A program made the position numbers and the translations under genes. A DNA stretch of 64,000 nt from Clostridium sp. GTDB lineage: Bacteria > Bacteroidota > Bacteroidia > Bacteroidales > Muribaculaceae. This document shows, one piece after another, positions 42,574 to 50,767 of this stretch (position 1 is its first letter; every line of letters starts with the position of its first letter). The stretch covers positions 1 through 64,000 of the forward strand of contig JAMPBQ010000003.1 of NCBI GenBank assembly GCA_023666615.1. Reading direction: 5' to 3'. The notes under the pieces were generated by a model. It ran no database searches, was not told the origin of the DNA, and saw only the letters and a program-made list of their open reading frames with translations.

Positions 42574-43338
42574 TTATTTAACCGTGATTTCAGCCATGTC
42601 GTTGGCCAGGTGCATTCCTTCAGGGAGTTGAATGTCGGCCGCGCGTCCCAATTGGTGGCTTATATGCGTGAAATAGGCCGCGCGGGGATTTATCTTGCGC
42701 ACTATATCAATTGCTTGACTGAGGCTTAGGTGTGAAATATGTTCAGTATGGCGCAGCGCGTTAATTACCAAAGTATCTATGCCTGATATAAGCTTTAAGG
42801 TAGAATCAGGCATTGTCTTGCAGTCAGTTATGTACGCAAGATTTCCAATTTTATATCCAACGATTGGCAGCCTATAGTGCATCACAGGCAGGGGAGTGAC
42901 CTCGATGCCCTCGTGCATGAAGCTTTCATTTGGATTTATGATCCGCAAATCAAATGAGGGCACGCCCGGATAGGGGTCCTTCTCAAAGCAGTATGGGAAA
43001 TTATGGCGCAGCCCTTTGGCCACATCCTCAGTGCAGTAAATAGGGAAAGGCCCATTGAAGCAATATGGGCGCAAATCGTCGATTCCGCCCACATGGTCAT
43101 AATGGATGTGGGTTACAAACAGCGCTGACAACCGTGGAGAACCGGCTTTGAGGATTTGCTGCCGGAAATCGGGTCCGCAATCTATAAGAATATTTATGCC
43201 GTTCACTGACACAATGGCGGAAGCGCGCAGCCGATTGTCGCGAGGGTCAACCGATGAGCAGGTGTCGCATCGGCAGCCTATTTGCGGAACGCCGGTGCTC
43301 GTGCCGGTGCCGAGGAAGAGCAATTTTGTTGTGGGCAT
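42574..43338 (-). CDS. MBL-fold metallohydrolase (PhnP-like)
   Basis: A 254-residue metallo-beta-lactamase-fold hydrolase of the PhnP/LipB-associated type. It starts with LLFLGTGTSTGVPQIGC, includes a Cys cluster (CRCDTCSS), and has the metal motif FVTHIHYDHVGGIDDLR plus the later VMHYRLP and TDCKTMP. It probably hydrolyses a cyclic phosphodiester or related small molecule. It is 6 bases after the BamE-like lipoprotein gene. Confidence 0.9.
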   Translation of the reverse strand: MPTTKLLFLGTGTSTGVPQIGCRCDTCSSVDPRDNRLRASAIVSVNGINILIDCGPDFRQQILKAGSPRLSALFVTHIHYDHVGGIDDLRPYCFNGPFPIYCTEDVAKGLRHNFPYCFEKDPYPGVPSFDLRIINPNESFMHEGIEVTPLPVMHYRLPIVGYKIGNLAYITDCKTMPDSTLKLISGIDTLVINALRHTEHISHLSLSQAIDIVRKINPRAAYFTHISHQLGRAADIQLPEGMHLANDMAEITVK

Positions 43339-43344
43339 GGCTTG

Positions 43345-44304
43345 TTATCTGCGGAAATAATCAAGATATCCCCCATCCTCAAAAAGAAGGAATATGCCGT
43401 CGCTGTATTGCCAGTACTCAACCATGCCGCCCTGTGCCGGGCGCTGGCCGATTGTGGTGGGGGCGCCAAGGGCCAGGCGGCATTCCTCTCGGGTCATTCC
43501 TTTTCGCACGCGGGAATGCACAATCAACCGCCATATCTCATCAGAAATATAGCTGTATTTCACGCGCGGATTTTCGAAAGAAAAAAGGGTTGAAAAATTG
43601 CGGGTGGACGTGGGCTTGTTGCCAATGGTCATAAACATTGAGAATTGCCTTTCCGAGTCTGTGGGGCGGAACACTACGCTTAGCGGGTAAAATTCATTGC
43701 CGGGCTTGACGTCTGTCACCTCAAGCTCTACATACCTCAACCCGTTCACAGCCATAGATCCATCAGGGGTGTACCACAGTGGCGTATTAGCATATAGGGT
43801 CTTGCCTATAATTTGCGAGTAAACACTGTCCACAATAGACGTTTCAATGGTGAATGGCACCTCAAGCTGTGTCTTTTCGTTGAGATTTCCCCACGGCGTG
43901 TTGTCGCGGTATACGAGGCTTTTGCCCGAGGGCGAAATGAATTCTATCTCTGTGATTTCATTGCCGGTGACGTTTACGAAAGGCCTCATTTCGTGGAAGG
44001 TGATTTCCTTTCCCGTCAGGCTTTCGGTGACTCCATTCGCCGGCGGCAAGAACATGATGTTTATTTTGTCGTCAGAAACAAAAAACTTTTTGCCGGCCTT
44101 CCAATCCCGCGGGGGCTGAGGAGCAACGTCGGACAGAAATTTCTGCTCAGGCGAGATGGTGATATTTTCCTTTTTGACGTCGGAGTATGATATCTTTGGC
44201 GTGCTCTCCACGCCAGTAAAGCAACCGTGAAGCGCAAACATGATGCCCACGCAGGCCAGAAGGCGCCGGGCGTCCTTAAAGATGTTTGTTGAGCGGTAAA
44301 TCAT
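43345..44304 (-). CDS. Lipoprotein with C-terminal BamE/SmpA-like domain
   Basis: A 319-residue protein with a signal peptide ending in a lipobox (FALHGC, Cys near residue 28), so probably an outer-membrane lipoprotein. The middle part is beta-rich and unrecognised. The last 60 residues (VRKGMTREECRLALGAPTTI, then YWQYSDGIFLLFEDG) resemble the SmpA/OmlA/BamE fold, which helps outer-membrane protein assembly. The family link is by motif only. It shares one base with the transporter gene upstream. Confidence 0.75.
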   Translation of the reverse strand: MIYRSTNIFKDARRLLACVGIMFALHGCFTGVESTPKISYSDVKKENITISPEQKFLSDVAPQPPRDWKAGKKFFVSDDKINIMFLPPANGVTESLTGKEITFHEMRPFVNVTGNEITEIEFISPSGKSLVYRDNTPWGNLNEKTQLEVPFTIETSIVDSVYSQIIGKTLYANTPLWYTPDGSMAVNGLRYVELEVTDVKPGNEFYPLSVVFRPTDSERQFSMFMTIGNKPTSTRNFSTLFSFENPRVKYSYISDEIWRLIVHSRVRKGMTREECRLALGAPTTIGQRPAQGGMVEYWQYSDGIFLLFEDGGYLDYFRR

Positions 44305-45965
44305 TAAGCTAACAGCAGAATCAGGGTCTGCGCCGCCACCACGCGCAAGAACATAGTGAGAGGATATACCGTGGAGTAGCTCACGGCCGGCGCGTCATTG
44401 CCGGTGCTGTTGCCCGCGAAAGCAAGGGCTGGCGGATCAGTGTAGCTGCCGGAGAAGAGGCCCATAATGGTAAGATAATTGATTTTGTATTTGCCGCGCG
44501 CAATGCAGCCCACAATCACCAAGGGGAGAAATGTGATGGCAAAGCCCCAGATTACCCACCACATGCCGGTGGTGTTGAATACCGCGTCGGCAAACCCATG
44601 TCCGGCGGAGATGCCCACGGAGGCCAGGAATAAGCAAATTCCCAGCTCTCGAAGCATCATAGAGGCGGAGCTTGAGGTATAAGTGACCAGCTTGAACTTA
44701 TAGCCGAAGCGGCTGAGCAAGATAGCCACGACAAGCGGCCCTCCGGCCAGGCCGAGCTTCATCCCAAAGCCTATGTCGATGGAGCCTAGCACGATGCCGA
44801 GCGCGATTCCGACGAAAATGGTGATAAGGTTGGGCTGATTGAGACGCTTCATCGAATCGCCAAGAAGATTTGAGAGGCGGTCGATATCCTGTAGGTCGCC
44901 GACCACAGTGATGCGGTCGCCAATCTGCAGGCGAAGGTTGGGCGCCGCCAAGAGGTCGACTCCGGCGCGGTTTACTCGAGTGCAGTTTACGCGGAATCCA
45001 TTATGCAAACGGAGCGACCCCAGCTTTACGCCGTTGAACTCGCTCTTTGTCACCAAAATGCGCCTTGAATAAACCGGCGTGCGGCATTCCTCCCAGTTTA
45101 CGTCAGCTACGGGGCCAAGCACCGTTAAGAATTTGTTTTCGTCCTTCATAGAGGCCACAATCAGAAGCTTGTCGCCAATGTGAATCTCTGTGGAGCTTTT
45201 GGGAATCAAGATCGACCCATCAGGGGTCATAACCCTTGACACCACGAAATTGCACGGGATGACGTCATGCAGCTGCAGAAGGGTGCGCCCATCGACGAGA
45301 GGATTGGTCACTTTCAGCGAAATGATGTAGGGCTTGAGGCGCGAATCCTCCTGCTCCTGCTCAATTGCGGATATTTCATCATTCACCTTAATCTTGAAAA
45401 TGGCCTTTATTATGAACATGGCGGCTATGATGCCGACAACGCCAAGAGGATAGGCTGCGGCATAGCCCTGAGCCATTTGGTTGGCCTGGTTAAGGCCGTC
45501 GGCCATTGATGAAATCGTCTGCTGCGCCGCGGCCAGGCCGGGAGTGTTGGTGACGGCGCCGCTCATCACGCCCACGAGAGGGCTGATGTCATTGACATTG
45601 CCAAAATAATACACCAGCAAGACTATGAGCACGTTGAGCCCCACCATTAGCGCGGCCAGGCCATTAAGCCTCAATCCCCCATGCTTAAAGGAGGAGAAAA
45701 AGCCGGGGCCAACCTGCAGGCCAATCGCGAAGATAAATAGAATAAGGCCGAATTCCCTGACGAATTTTAGTATCGGTTCATCCACGGTGTAACCGAAATG
45801 GCCAAGCAAAATGCCCATGAACAATACGAATGTCACCCCCAGCGACACTCCATGCACCTTAAGCTTTCCCAAGAAAATGCCGGCGGCAATCACTAACGAG
45901 TAGAGCACCAAAGTGCTTGCTATCGATGTGTTTCCCGGCAAGAACAAATCTTTTATCCAATCCAT
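44304..45965 (-). CDS. YidE/AspT-type putative transporter with two RCK-C domains
   Basis: About 553 residues: five to six helices, then two TrkA-C (RCK-C) domains (ISLKVTNPLVDGRTLLQL and NGVKLGSLRLHNGFRVNCTR), then a second membrane half ending LTMFLRVVAAQTLILLLA. This is the aspartate:alanine-exchanger family layout; the substrate of the YidE branch is unknown. The start MDWIKDLFLP at 45965 is chosen. The longer ATG at 46004 lies upstream of the expected transcription start, since the -7 box is at 46002-46009. Confidence 0.9.
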   Translation of the reverse strand: MDWIKDLFLPGNTSIASTLVLYSLVIAAGIFLGKLKVHGVSLGVTFVLFMGILLGHFGYTVDEPILKFVREFGLILFIFAIGLQVGPGFFSSFKHGGLRLNGLAALMVGLNVLIVLLVYYFGNVNDISPLVGVMSGAVTNTPGLAAAQQTISSMADGLNQANQMAQGYAAAYPLGVVGIIAAMFIIKAIFKIKVNDEISAIEQEQEDSRLKPYIISLKVTNPLVDGRTLLQLHDVIPCNFVVSRVMTPDGSILIPKSSTEIHIGDKLLIVASMKDENKFLTVLGPVADVNWEECRTPVYSRRILVTKSEFNGVKLGSLRLHNGFRVNCTRVNRAGVDLLAAPNLRLQIGDRITVVGDLQDIDRLSNLLGDSMKRLNQPNLITIFVGIALGIVLGSIDIGFGMKLGLAGGPLVVAILLSRFGYKFKLVTYTSSSASMMLRELGICLFLASVGISAGHGFADAVFNTTGMWWVIWGFAITFLPLVIVGCIARGKYKINYLTIMGLFSGSYTDPPALAFAGNSTGNDAPAVSYSTVYPLTMFLRVVAAQTLILLLA

Positions 45966-46001
45966 TTCACCAAAATAAAGGACACCATTAGAAACTTTTC
46001 G

Positions 46002-46009
46002 CAAAGGTA
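46002..46009 (-). promoter_or_regulatory. -7 box of the YidE-type transporter operon
   Basis: TACCTTTG on the minus strand, with ATTG 20 bases upstream as a weak -33 box. The expected start of transcription is near 45995, which rules out the upstream ATG at 46004. Confidence 0.6.
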
Positions 46010-46100
46010 GCTAATTTTTTTTTCCAAACCAATCCTTTTTGCCTTTCAAAAAAATTATTTATTGGTGAAAGCGGACAGCCACAATACTTAAGTTTGAGTA

Positions 46101-46131
46101 TTTCTTTTTTAGCGGAAATTTATTAATTTTG
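46101..46131 (+). promoter_or_regulatory. Promoter of the ABC transporter / DUF4857 operon
   Basis: TAATTTTG at 46124-46131 is a perfect -7 box; TTTC at 46101-46104, 19 bases upstream, matches three of four bases of the -33 box. It is divergent from the YidE-type promoter, about 90 bases away. Confidence 0.6.
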
Positions 46132-46190
46132 CATTCCAAAATTCGCTTTGCGCACAATGCGCGGGCTTCTTGCTCTTTATTTTTAGAAAT

Positions 46191-46988
46191 ATGGATAATT
46201 ACGATTCCTGCCACGCCGGTGAGCCGGTGATCCACGTAAAGGACTTGTCGATGCGCTACGGCAACGGCAGGCAGATTTACGAAGGATTGTCATTCGACGT
46301 GCCCCAAGGCCGAATCCTTGGCCTTTTGGGCAAAAACGGCACCGGCAAAACCACCACCATCAACATCCTGATGGGATACCTGCGACCGCAGGCCGGCGAA
46401 TGCAGCATTTTCGGAGAGGATATTCGCTCCATTTCTCCCGCCACACGCAGCCGCATAGCCCTTCTGATTGAAGGGCATGTCCAGTATGCGTTTATGACAA
46501 TAGAGCAAATAGAGCGCTTCTATTCAAAGTTTTATCCCAAATGGAACAGGGCGGCCTATTATGAGCTGATGTCAAAGCTGAAGGTCTCGCCCCGCCAAAA
46601 GATTTCCACCATGTCATGTGGGCAGCGCTCGCAAGTGGCTCTTGGCCTCATACTGGCGCAGAACGCTGATTTGCTAGTCCTTGATGACTTTTCTTTGGGC
46701 CTTGACCCCGGCTATCGCCGACTATTCGTGGATTACCTGCATGAATACGCCAAGGCTGAAAACAAGACCGTGTTTATGACTTCGCACATAATCCAAGACC
46801 TTGAGAGGCTTATCGACGATTGCATAATGCTTGACTATGGCAAGATTCTTTTGCATAAGCCTGTCTCTGAAATAATGAGCGACTTCCGCAAGGAGGCTCC
46901 GCACAGCCCCGATCCGTACATACGCAGCCAAAAGCCTGAGCTTCTCACGCTTGAGGATGCCTTCATCAGCCTTACCGGCAAATATTGA
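46191..46988 (+). CDS. ABC transporter ATP-binding protein
   Basis: A 265-residue ATPase. Walker A is LLGKNGTGKTTT, the signature loop is unusual (ISTMSCGQRSQVAL, with SCGQ in place of LSGGQ), Walker B is LLVLDDFSLGLD (the catalytic Glu position is Asp-Phe-Ser here), and the switch His is in FMTSHIIQD. These differences fit the subgroup that drives small bacterial exporters. It pairs with the permease encoded 6 bases downstream. The ATG at 46191 (MDNYDS) is preferred over the one at 46170, which adds seven residues. Confidence 0.9.
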   Translation: MDNYDSCHAGEPVIHVKDLSMRYGNGRQIYEGLSFDVPQGRILGLLGKNGTGKTTTINILMGYLRPQAGECSIFGEDIRSISPATRSRIALLIEGHVQYAFMTIEQIERFYSKFYPKWNRAAYYELMSKLKVSPRQKISTMSCGQRSQVALGLILAQNADLLVLDDFSLGLDPGYRRLFVDYLHEYAKAENKTVFMTSHIIQDLERLIDDCIMLDYGKILLHKPVSEIMSDFRKEAPHSPDPYIRSQKPELLTLEDAFISLTGKY

Positions 46989-46994
46989 TTGACT

Positions 46995-47663
46995 ATGGAA
47001 AAAGCGATTTTCAAAAAAGAATGGCTTAAGACCAGGATGGCGGCGGCTGTTTCGCTGATCCTGTGCATGTCGATGGCGATATACGCCATCCTCAAAATCA
47101 ACCGCCTGGTGGCGCTCAAGGGCGCAGATCACTTGTGGATGATCATGCTTTTGAAAGACAATACGTTCATTGACGCCATACAGTACACTACCATCATTTC
47201 GGCCTTGATAATCGGCATAGCCCAAATGGCGCCCGAAATGGCACAGAAAAGGCTGAAGCTGACTCTCCACTTGCCTTATCCGCAGACCCGCATGATTCTG
47301 CTTATGCTTGGAGTGGGACTTGTTGAACTCTTCGTGATATACGCCCTGCAATGTGTTTCAATCGCAGTGTTTTATTCCAAGATTATTCCCGCGTCGCTTG
47401 TGTGGCGGGTTGTGCTCACGTCGCTCCCTTGGTATTTTGCCGGCTTTATCGCATACCTATTCACGGCTGCCGTATGCCTGGAAGGCACGTGGCTGCGGCG
47501 CGCGGTGTTGGCCCTGTTAGGCATATGCGCTGTGATGATTTGCTACCTTCAGCCAGCCCCCGAGGCCTACAACGGCATGATGTGGCTGATTATTGTTTTT
47601 GCTTTTGTTCTTGCATTGCTTCCGCTTGGGTCAGTGCTTCGCTTTAAGGAGGGGCGTCAATGA
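46995..47663 (+). CDS. ABC-2-like membrane permease
   Basis: A 222-residue protein with about six hydrophobic helices and the start FKKEWLKTRM that is usual for ABC-2 type permeases. The short length matches the half-size ATPase gene before it. It overlaps the DUF4857 gene by 4 bases. The start used is the ATG at 46995. Substrate unknown. Confidence 0.85.
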   Translation: MEKAIFKKEWLKTRMAAAVSLILCMSMAIYAILKINRLVALKGADHLWMIMLLKDNTFIDAIQYTTIISALIIGIAQMAPEMAQKRLKLTLHLPYPQTRMILLMLGVGLVELFVIYALQCVSIAVFYSKIIPASLVWRVVLTSLPWYFAGFIAYLFTAAVCLEGTWLRRAVLALLGICAVMICYLQPAPEAYNGMMWLIIVFAFVLALLPLGSVLRFKEGRQ

Positions 47664-48874
47664 TTATGAAAACGTGTTATAGGATTCTTGTTTATGCCTT
47701 TGGCGTGTGCGCCTTGGCCTGGTTTTTGCCCTGGCTATATTCATTCGCGTTCCCTTCAGCCGGGTCCGAGCCTTTTGTGGCGTATTCGCCCATAGCCGAC
47801 GCCTTCGTGATTTCGGAAAACGGCGATAAGCTAAAAATCACCATTGACGGGCAAGATGGCGAGTTCACCAAGGAAGAGCGCGACAGCCTTCTGCCTCAGA
47901 TATACTTCACGCAGCTTATGGGCCGCGAGAAATTGCCGGACTCTATTGCCGGCAAAGAGGTGAGCGTGCCCATATTCCGCCATTCCCAATGGGTTTTCAC
48001 TTCTCTGCCTATGGACATAAAAAAGGTGCAGCCCTCATGGCATCTGATGATGGAGTCTATGCCAAAGAGGTACGACCTTGAGGACCCCACCGAGGCCTTT
48101 ACGCTGGAAAATGGAGCCGTGGAGTTTGTGACGATGGCCGACAATCAGCCCAACGAAAAGCGCAGCGCCCGATTCACAAAGGCGTTCGCCGACAAAGGTT
48201 TCGCATATCCGGCTGCGCATATGAGCGCCAACATCACCGCGAGGAAGGCCTATGATGACGGATACCTTATGGTTGACGCGGATGGCGGCCTGTTCCACGT
48301 GAAGATGCGCGCCGGCACGCCGTACGTGGCCAAGGTGGCAATGCCGGCCAAGTCAAAATACGCCTTTGTGCAGGAAAATATGGACAAAAAGGTGCTTGGC
48401 CTCGTGTTTGACGAGGAAAATAATCTTTATGCCCTTGAGAACAATGGATATAAAGCTTATCCAATGGGCATTTCCTTTGATCCGGCGCGGTGCCGCGTTT
48501 CGGTCATGGCCAATCTGTTCAATATCGTAGTCCGCTCAAGGGATAGCAAGGGCATTGACTGGTGGGCGGTTGACTCTGACACCTACCAGCTTCTTGGCCA
48601 TTATCGCTATGATTATCCAAAGTCGAAGGCTGAAGAGGTGGCAGAGTGGATTTTCCCCTTCCGCTTGAGCTTCACGGATGTGGATGACAGCTACGCCTAT
48701 CCCCGAATCACCGATGTATCGCCCAAAGCCCTGATTCTGGGGCTTGTATTGGCGATTGTTGGATTCTTTATTGGCAGGCGCTGCAATCGTCGTCCCGCTG
48801 AGAAGGCGGCGATATTCGCGGGCGATGTTTTATTCGGAATATATTTCTTTATAATATCACTCTTTAGAATATGA
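47660..48874 (+). CDS. DUF4857 membrane protein
   Basis: A 404-residue protein with one N-terminal helix (residues 9-30), a large periplasmic part (about 45-345, beta-propeller-like, with YDDGYLMVDADGGLFHV and NLYALENNGYKAYPMG) and two C-terminal helices separated by FIGRRCNRR. It matches DUF4857, which I know from Bacteroidales next to small ABC transporters. Function unknown. It is coupled by 4-base overlaps to the permease and to the lipoprotein gene. Confidence 0.85.
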   Translation: MIMKTCYRILVYAFGVCALAWFLPWLYSFAFPSAGSEPFVAYSPIADAFVISENGDKLKITIDGQDGEFTKEERDSLLPQIYFTQLMGREKLPDSIAGKEVSVPIFRHSQWVFTSLPMDIKKVQPSWHLMMESMPKRYDLEDPTEAFTLENGAVEFVTMADNQPNEKRSARFTKAFADKGFAYPAAHMSANITARKAYDDGYLMVDADGGLFHVKMRAGTPYVAKVAMPAKSKYAFVQENMDKKVLGLVFDEENNLYALENNGYKAYPMGISFDPARCRVSVMANLFNIVVRSRDSKGIDWWAVDSDTYQLLGHYRYDYPKSKAEEVAEWIFPFRLSFTDVDDSYAYPRITDVSPKALILGLVLAIVGFFIGRRCNRRPAEKAAIFAGDVLFGIYFFIISLFRI

Positions 48875-49443
48875 AAATCAAATCACTTTTCGCATCAATC
48901 CTTGCCGTGGCGGCTTTGTCCATGGCATCTTGTTCAGGCAAGCAGGCGCAGGCTGAAGCAGAGGCTGAAGGTCCTGTAGTATTCACGGTTGACGAGGTTG
49001 TGGCTCAGGCTCCCGAACTCACCGACTCAGTAATCACAATCGAAGGCGTATGCTCGCACACATGCAAGCACGGCGCCACAAAAATGTTCCTCATCGGCGA
49101 TAGCACAACTCTGCGCGTAGAGGCCGGCGAGCTTGGGTCATTTGACACCAAGGTAATCAACAATCTTGTCAACGTCAACGGAAAGGTATGCGAGACTCGC
49201 ATTGACGAGGCCTACCTCTCACAGCTTGAGGAGCAAATAAAGGCCAATATGGCTGAAAAGCACGGCGAAACAGAAGCCGGCTGCAGCCATGACAATGCCG
49301 CGAACAACGTCACAGCGACAACTCCGCTTGACCAAGTGGCCGAGATGCGCGCGCAAATAGCCGAGCGCACGGAGAAGGAAGGCAAGCCCTATCTTTCGCG
49401 CTACTATGTGCTGGCCAACTCTTATGAAATCGTAGAGCAATAA
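48871..49443 (+). CDS. Lipoprotein with OB-fold-like domain
   Basis: A 190-residue protein with a lipobox (SMASC, Cys near residue 21) after a signal peptide. A beta-barrel-like segment with two close Cys (EGVCSHTCKHGATKMFLIGD) follows, and then a helical part with further Cys and His (EAGCSHDNAANN). The CSHTCKH cluster could bind a metal, but this is inference. It lies 4 bases before the PepSY-TM gene. Confidence 0.75.
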   Translation: MKIKSLFASILAVAALSMASCSGKQAQAEAEAEGPVVFTVDEVVAQAPELTDSVITIEGVCSHTCKHGATKMFLIGDSTTLRVEAGELGSFDTKVINNLVNVNGKVCETRIDEAYLSQLEEQIKANMAEKHGETEAGCSHDNAANNVTATTPLDQVAEMRAQIAERTEKEGKPYLSRYYVLANSYEIVEQ

Positions 49444-49446
49444 GGC

Positions 49447-50034
49447 ATGAAGGAGCAGAAAATCAAGCCAAAGAAAAAGGGATTCAGATTTATCTGCGCA
49501 GTCCTGCACCGCGATTTGGGCTATCTGTTTGCCGGCATTGTGCTGATATACGCCATTTCCGGCATCGCGATGAATCACCACAAGAGCTTCAATCCCAATT
49601 TTTCGGTAGAGAATATTTCGTTCAGCCTTCCCGCGGGGGTGGCGTCCACATATTCAGATGTGGGGGAGAATGACATTGACCGGATTTTTGCTTTGGCTGA
49701 TTGCCCGCGGAGCCAATACACAAAGCATTTCAAGGATGGCGAAGGCCGCCTTAAGATACTTGTGAAGGGCGGCTCAACGATTGTGGCGGACTTGTCAAGC
49801 CGCACGGCTGATTATGAAAAGGTGAGCCCAAGGCCGGTCCTTGGCTCTATGGTGAAGCTTCATTATAATCCCGGAAGGTGGTGGACTGCCTTTGCCGACG
49901 TTTTTGCCGTGGCGTTGATTCTTATAACCCTATCCGGCCTCTTTATCATTAAAGGGAAAAATGGAATCACCAGGCGGGGAATCGTGCTTTTTGTGATTGG
50001 CATTCTTTTCCCCTTGGCCTTTCTTTGGCTTTGA
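49447..50034 (+). CDS. PepSY-associated transmembrane protein
   Basis: A 195-residue protein with the PepSY_TM start VLHRDLGYLFAGIVLIYAIS, then GIAMNHHKSFNP, and three further helices at the end (ALILITLSGLFII is typical). The His residues in helices 1 and 2 are of the type that bind haem or metal in this family. It ends the five-gene operon, followed by a strong terminator. Confidence 0.85.
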   Translation: MKEQKIKPKKKGFRFICAVLHRDLGYLFAGIVLIYAISGIAMNHHKSFNPNFSVENISFSLPAGVASTYSDVGENDIDRIFALADCPRSQYTKHFKDGEGRLKILVKGGSTIVADLSSRTADYEKVSPRPVLGSMVKLHYNPGRWWTAFADVFAVALILITLSGLFIIKGKNGITRRGIVLFVIGILFPLAFLWL

Positions 50035-50054
50035 TTAGGCATTAAGCCTTACCC

Positions 50055-50106
50055 AAACACAAAACCGGGATGCGTCAAATATGAAACGCATCCCGATTTT
50101 GTGTTT
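50055..50106. terminator. Bidirectional intrinsic terminator
   Basis: A 21-base stem (50055-50075 paired with 50085-50106, one mismatch; core CCGGGATGCGT) with a short AT-rich loop. It lies between the convergent PepSY-TM gene and the PepSY-like lipoprotein gene and has A/T-rich flanks on both sides. Confidence 0.8.
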
Positions 50107-50158
50107 GACCCGTCGCGGGCTAAAAAAAAGCAAGGTTGTATTTTATTTATGCGGCATC

Positions 50159-50596
50159 CTAATGCACAGGCTCGCTGCTGCCGGTGATTTCAGCTGAGGC
50201 TATGTTGTAAGTGAGCGTATAGTCAAGGAGTTCCACTATGTATTCCTTTGAATCGCGAATGGCCGTGAACACGTTTCCGGTGTTTTCCGTCTCTTGCAGA
50301 TAATTGTAAAGAACCGGTGGGAAATCGTTGAACAGCAATTCTTTTGGTAGTGGCATCCCATTTCCGTTGATTTGCGTCCATACGCAGTCGCTGTTGAATA
50401 CGATGGTTGGCCCGTTTTTGATAATGAGAGTATAGGTTGTGTAGGTGGAAGAGAAATTGCTTACTTCCGAATTTGGATAGTATTGGGCAATGAAATTCTG
50501 CACCTTTTGGGGCATGTCATCGTAATTGTCATTGTGTGAGCATGAGGCTGCGGCCAATGCCAGCATCACTGAAAATATGAGTAAAATCCGTTTCAT
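50159..50596 (-). CDS. PepSY-like domain lipoprotein (DUF2874-like)
   Basis: A 145-residue protein with a signal peptide and lipobox (LAAASC, Cys near 19). The body reads VQNFIAQYYPNSEVSNF, which is the typical start of PepSY-like/DUF2874 domains. Location should be periplasmic or outer-membrane. It is a single gene with its own promoter. Role unknown; PepSY-like proteins often inhibit or shield exported enzymes. Confidence 0.8.
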   Translation of the reverse strand: MKRILLIFSVMLALAAASCSHNDNYDDMPQKVQNFIAQYYPNSEVSNFSSTYTTYTLIIKNGPTIVFNSDCVWTQINGNGMPLPKELLFNDFPPVLYNYLQETENTGNVFTAIRDSKEYIVELLDYTLTYNIASAEITGSSEPVH

Positions 50597-50663
50597 AACC
50601 TTTGCGTATTCTTAAAATTATCAATAAGAAATGCTCTTTGAAAGCCTTTTCATAATTTCAACG

Positions 50664-50695
50664 CAAAGATAATGTTAATTGTTGTATTTTGCAAA
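50664..50695 (-). promoter_or_regulatory. Promoter of the PepSY-like lipoprotein gene
   Basis: On the minus strand TTTG (50692-50695), 20 bases, TATCTTTG (50664-50671). Both Bacteroidales boxes are perfect. Confidence 0.75.
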
Positions 50696-50715
50696 AGTTA
50701 ATTAGAAAAAGTTTT

Positions 50716-50746
50716 AAAAAAAAGCGCGCCCGGCCGGGGCGCGCTT
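50716..50746 (-). terminator. Intrinsic terminator after glgP
   Basis: A GC-rich stem AGCGCGCCC / GGGCGCGCT (50723-50731 with 50737-50745) followed on the minus strand by eight T. It lies 22 bases after the glycogen phosphorylase stop. Confidence 0.85.
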
Positions 50747-50767
50747 CTGATATTTGTATTGGTTGGA

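Noticed and set aside
44304..46004. Longer start for the YidE-type transporter at 46004
   Set aside because: The -7 box at 46002-46009 places the transcription start downstream of that ATG, and the family N-terminus begins at MDW.
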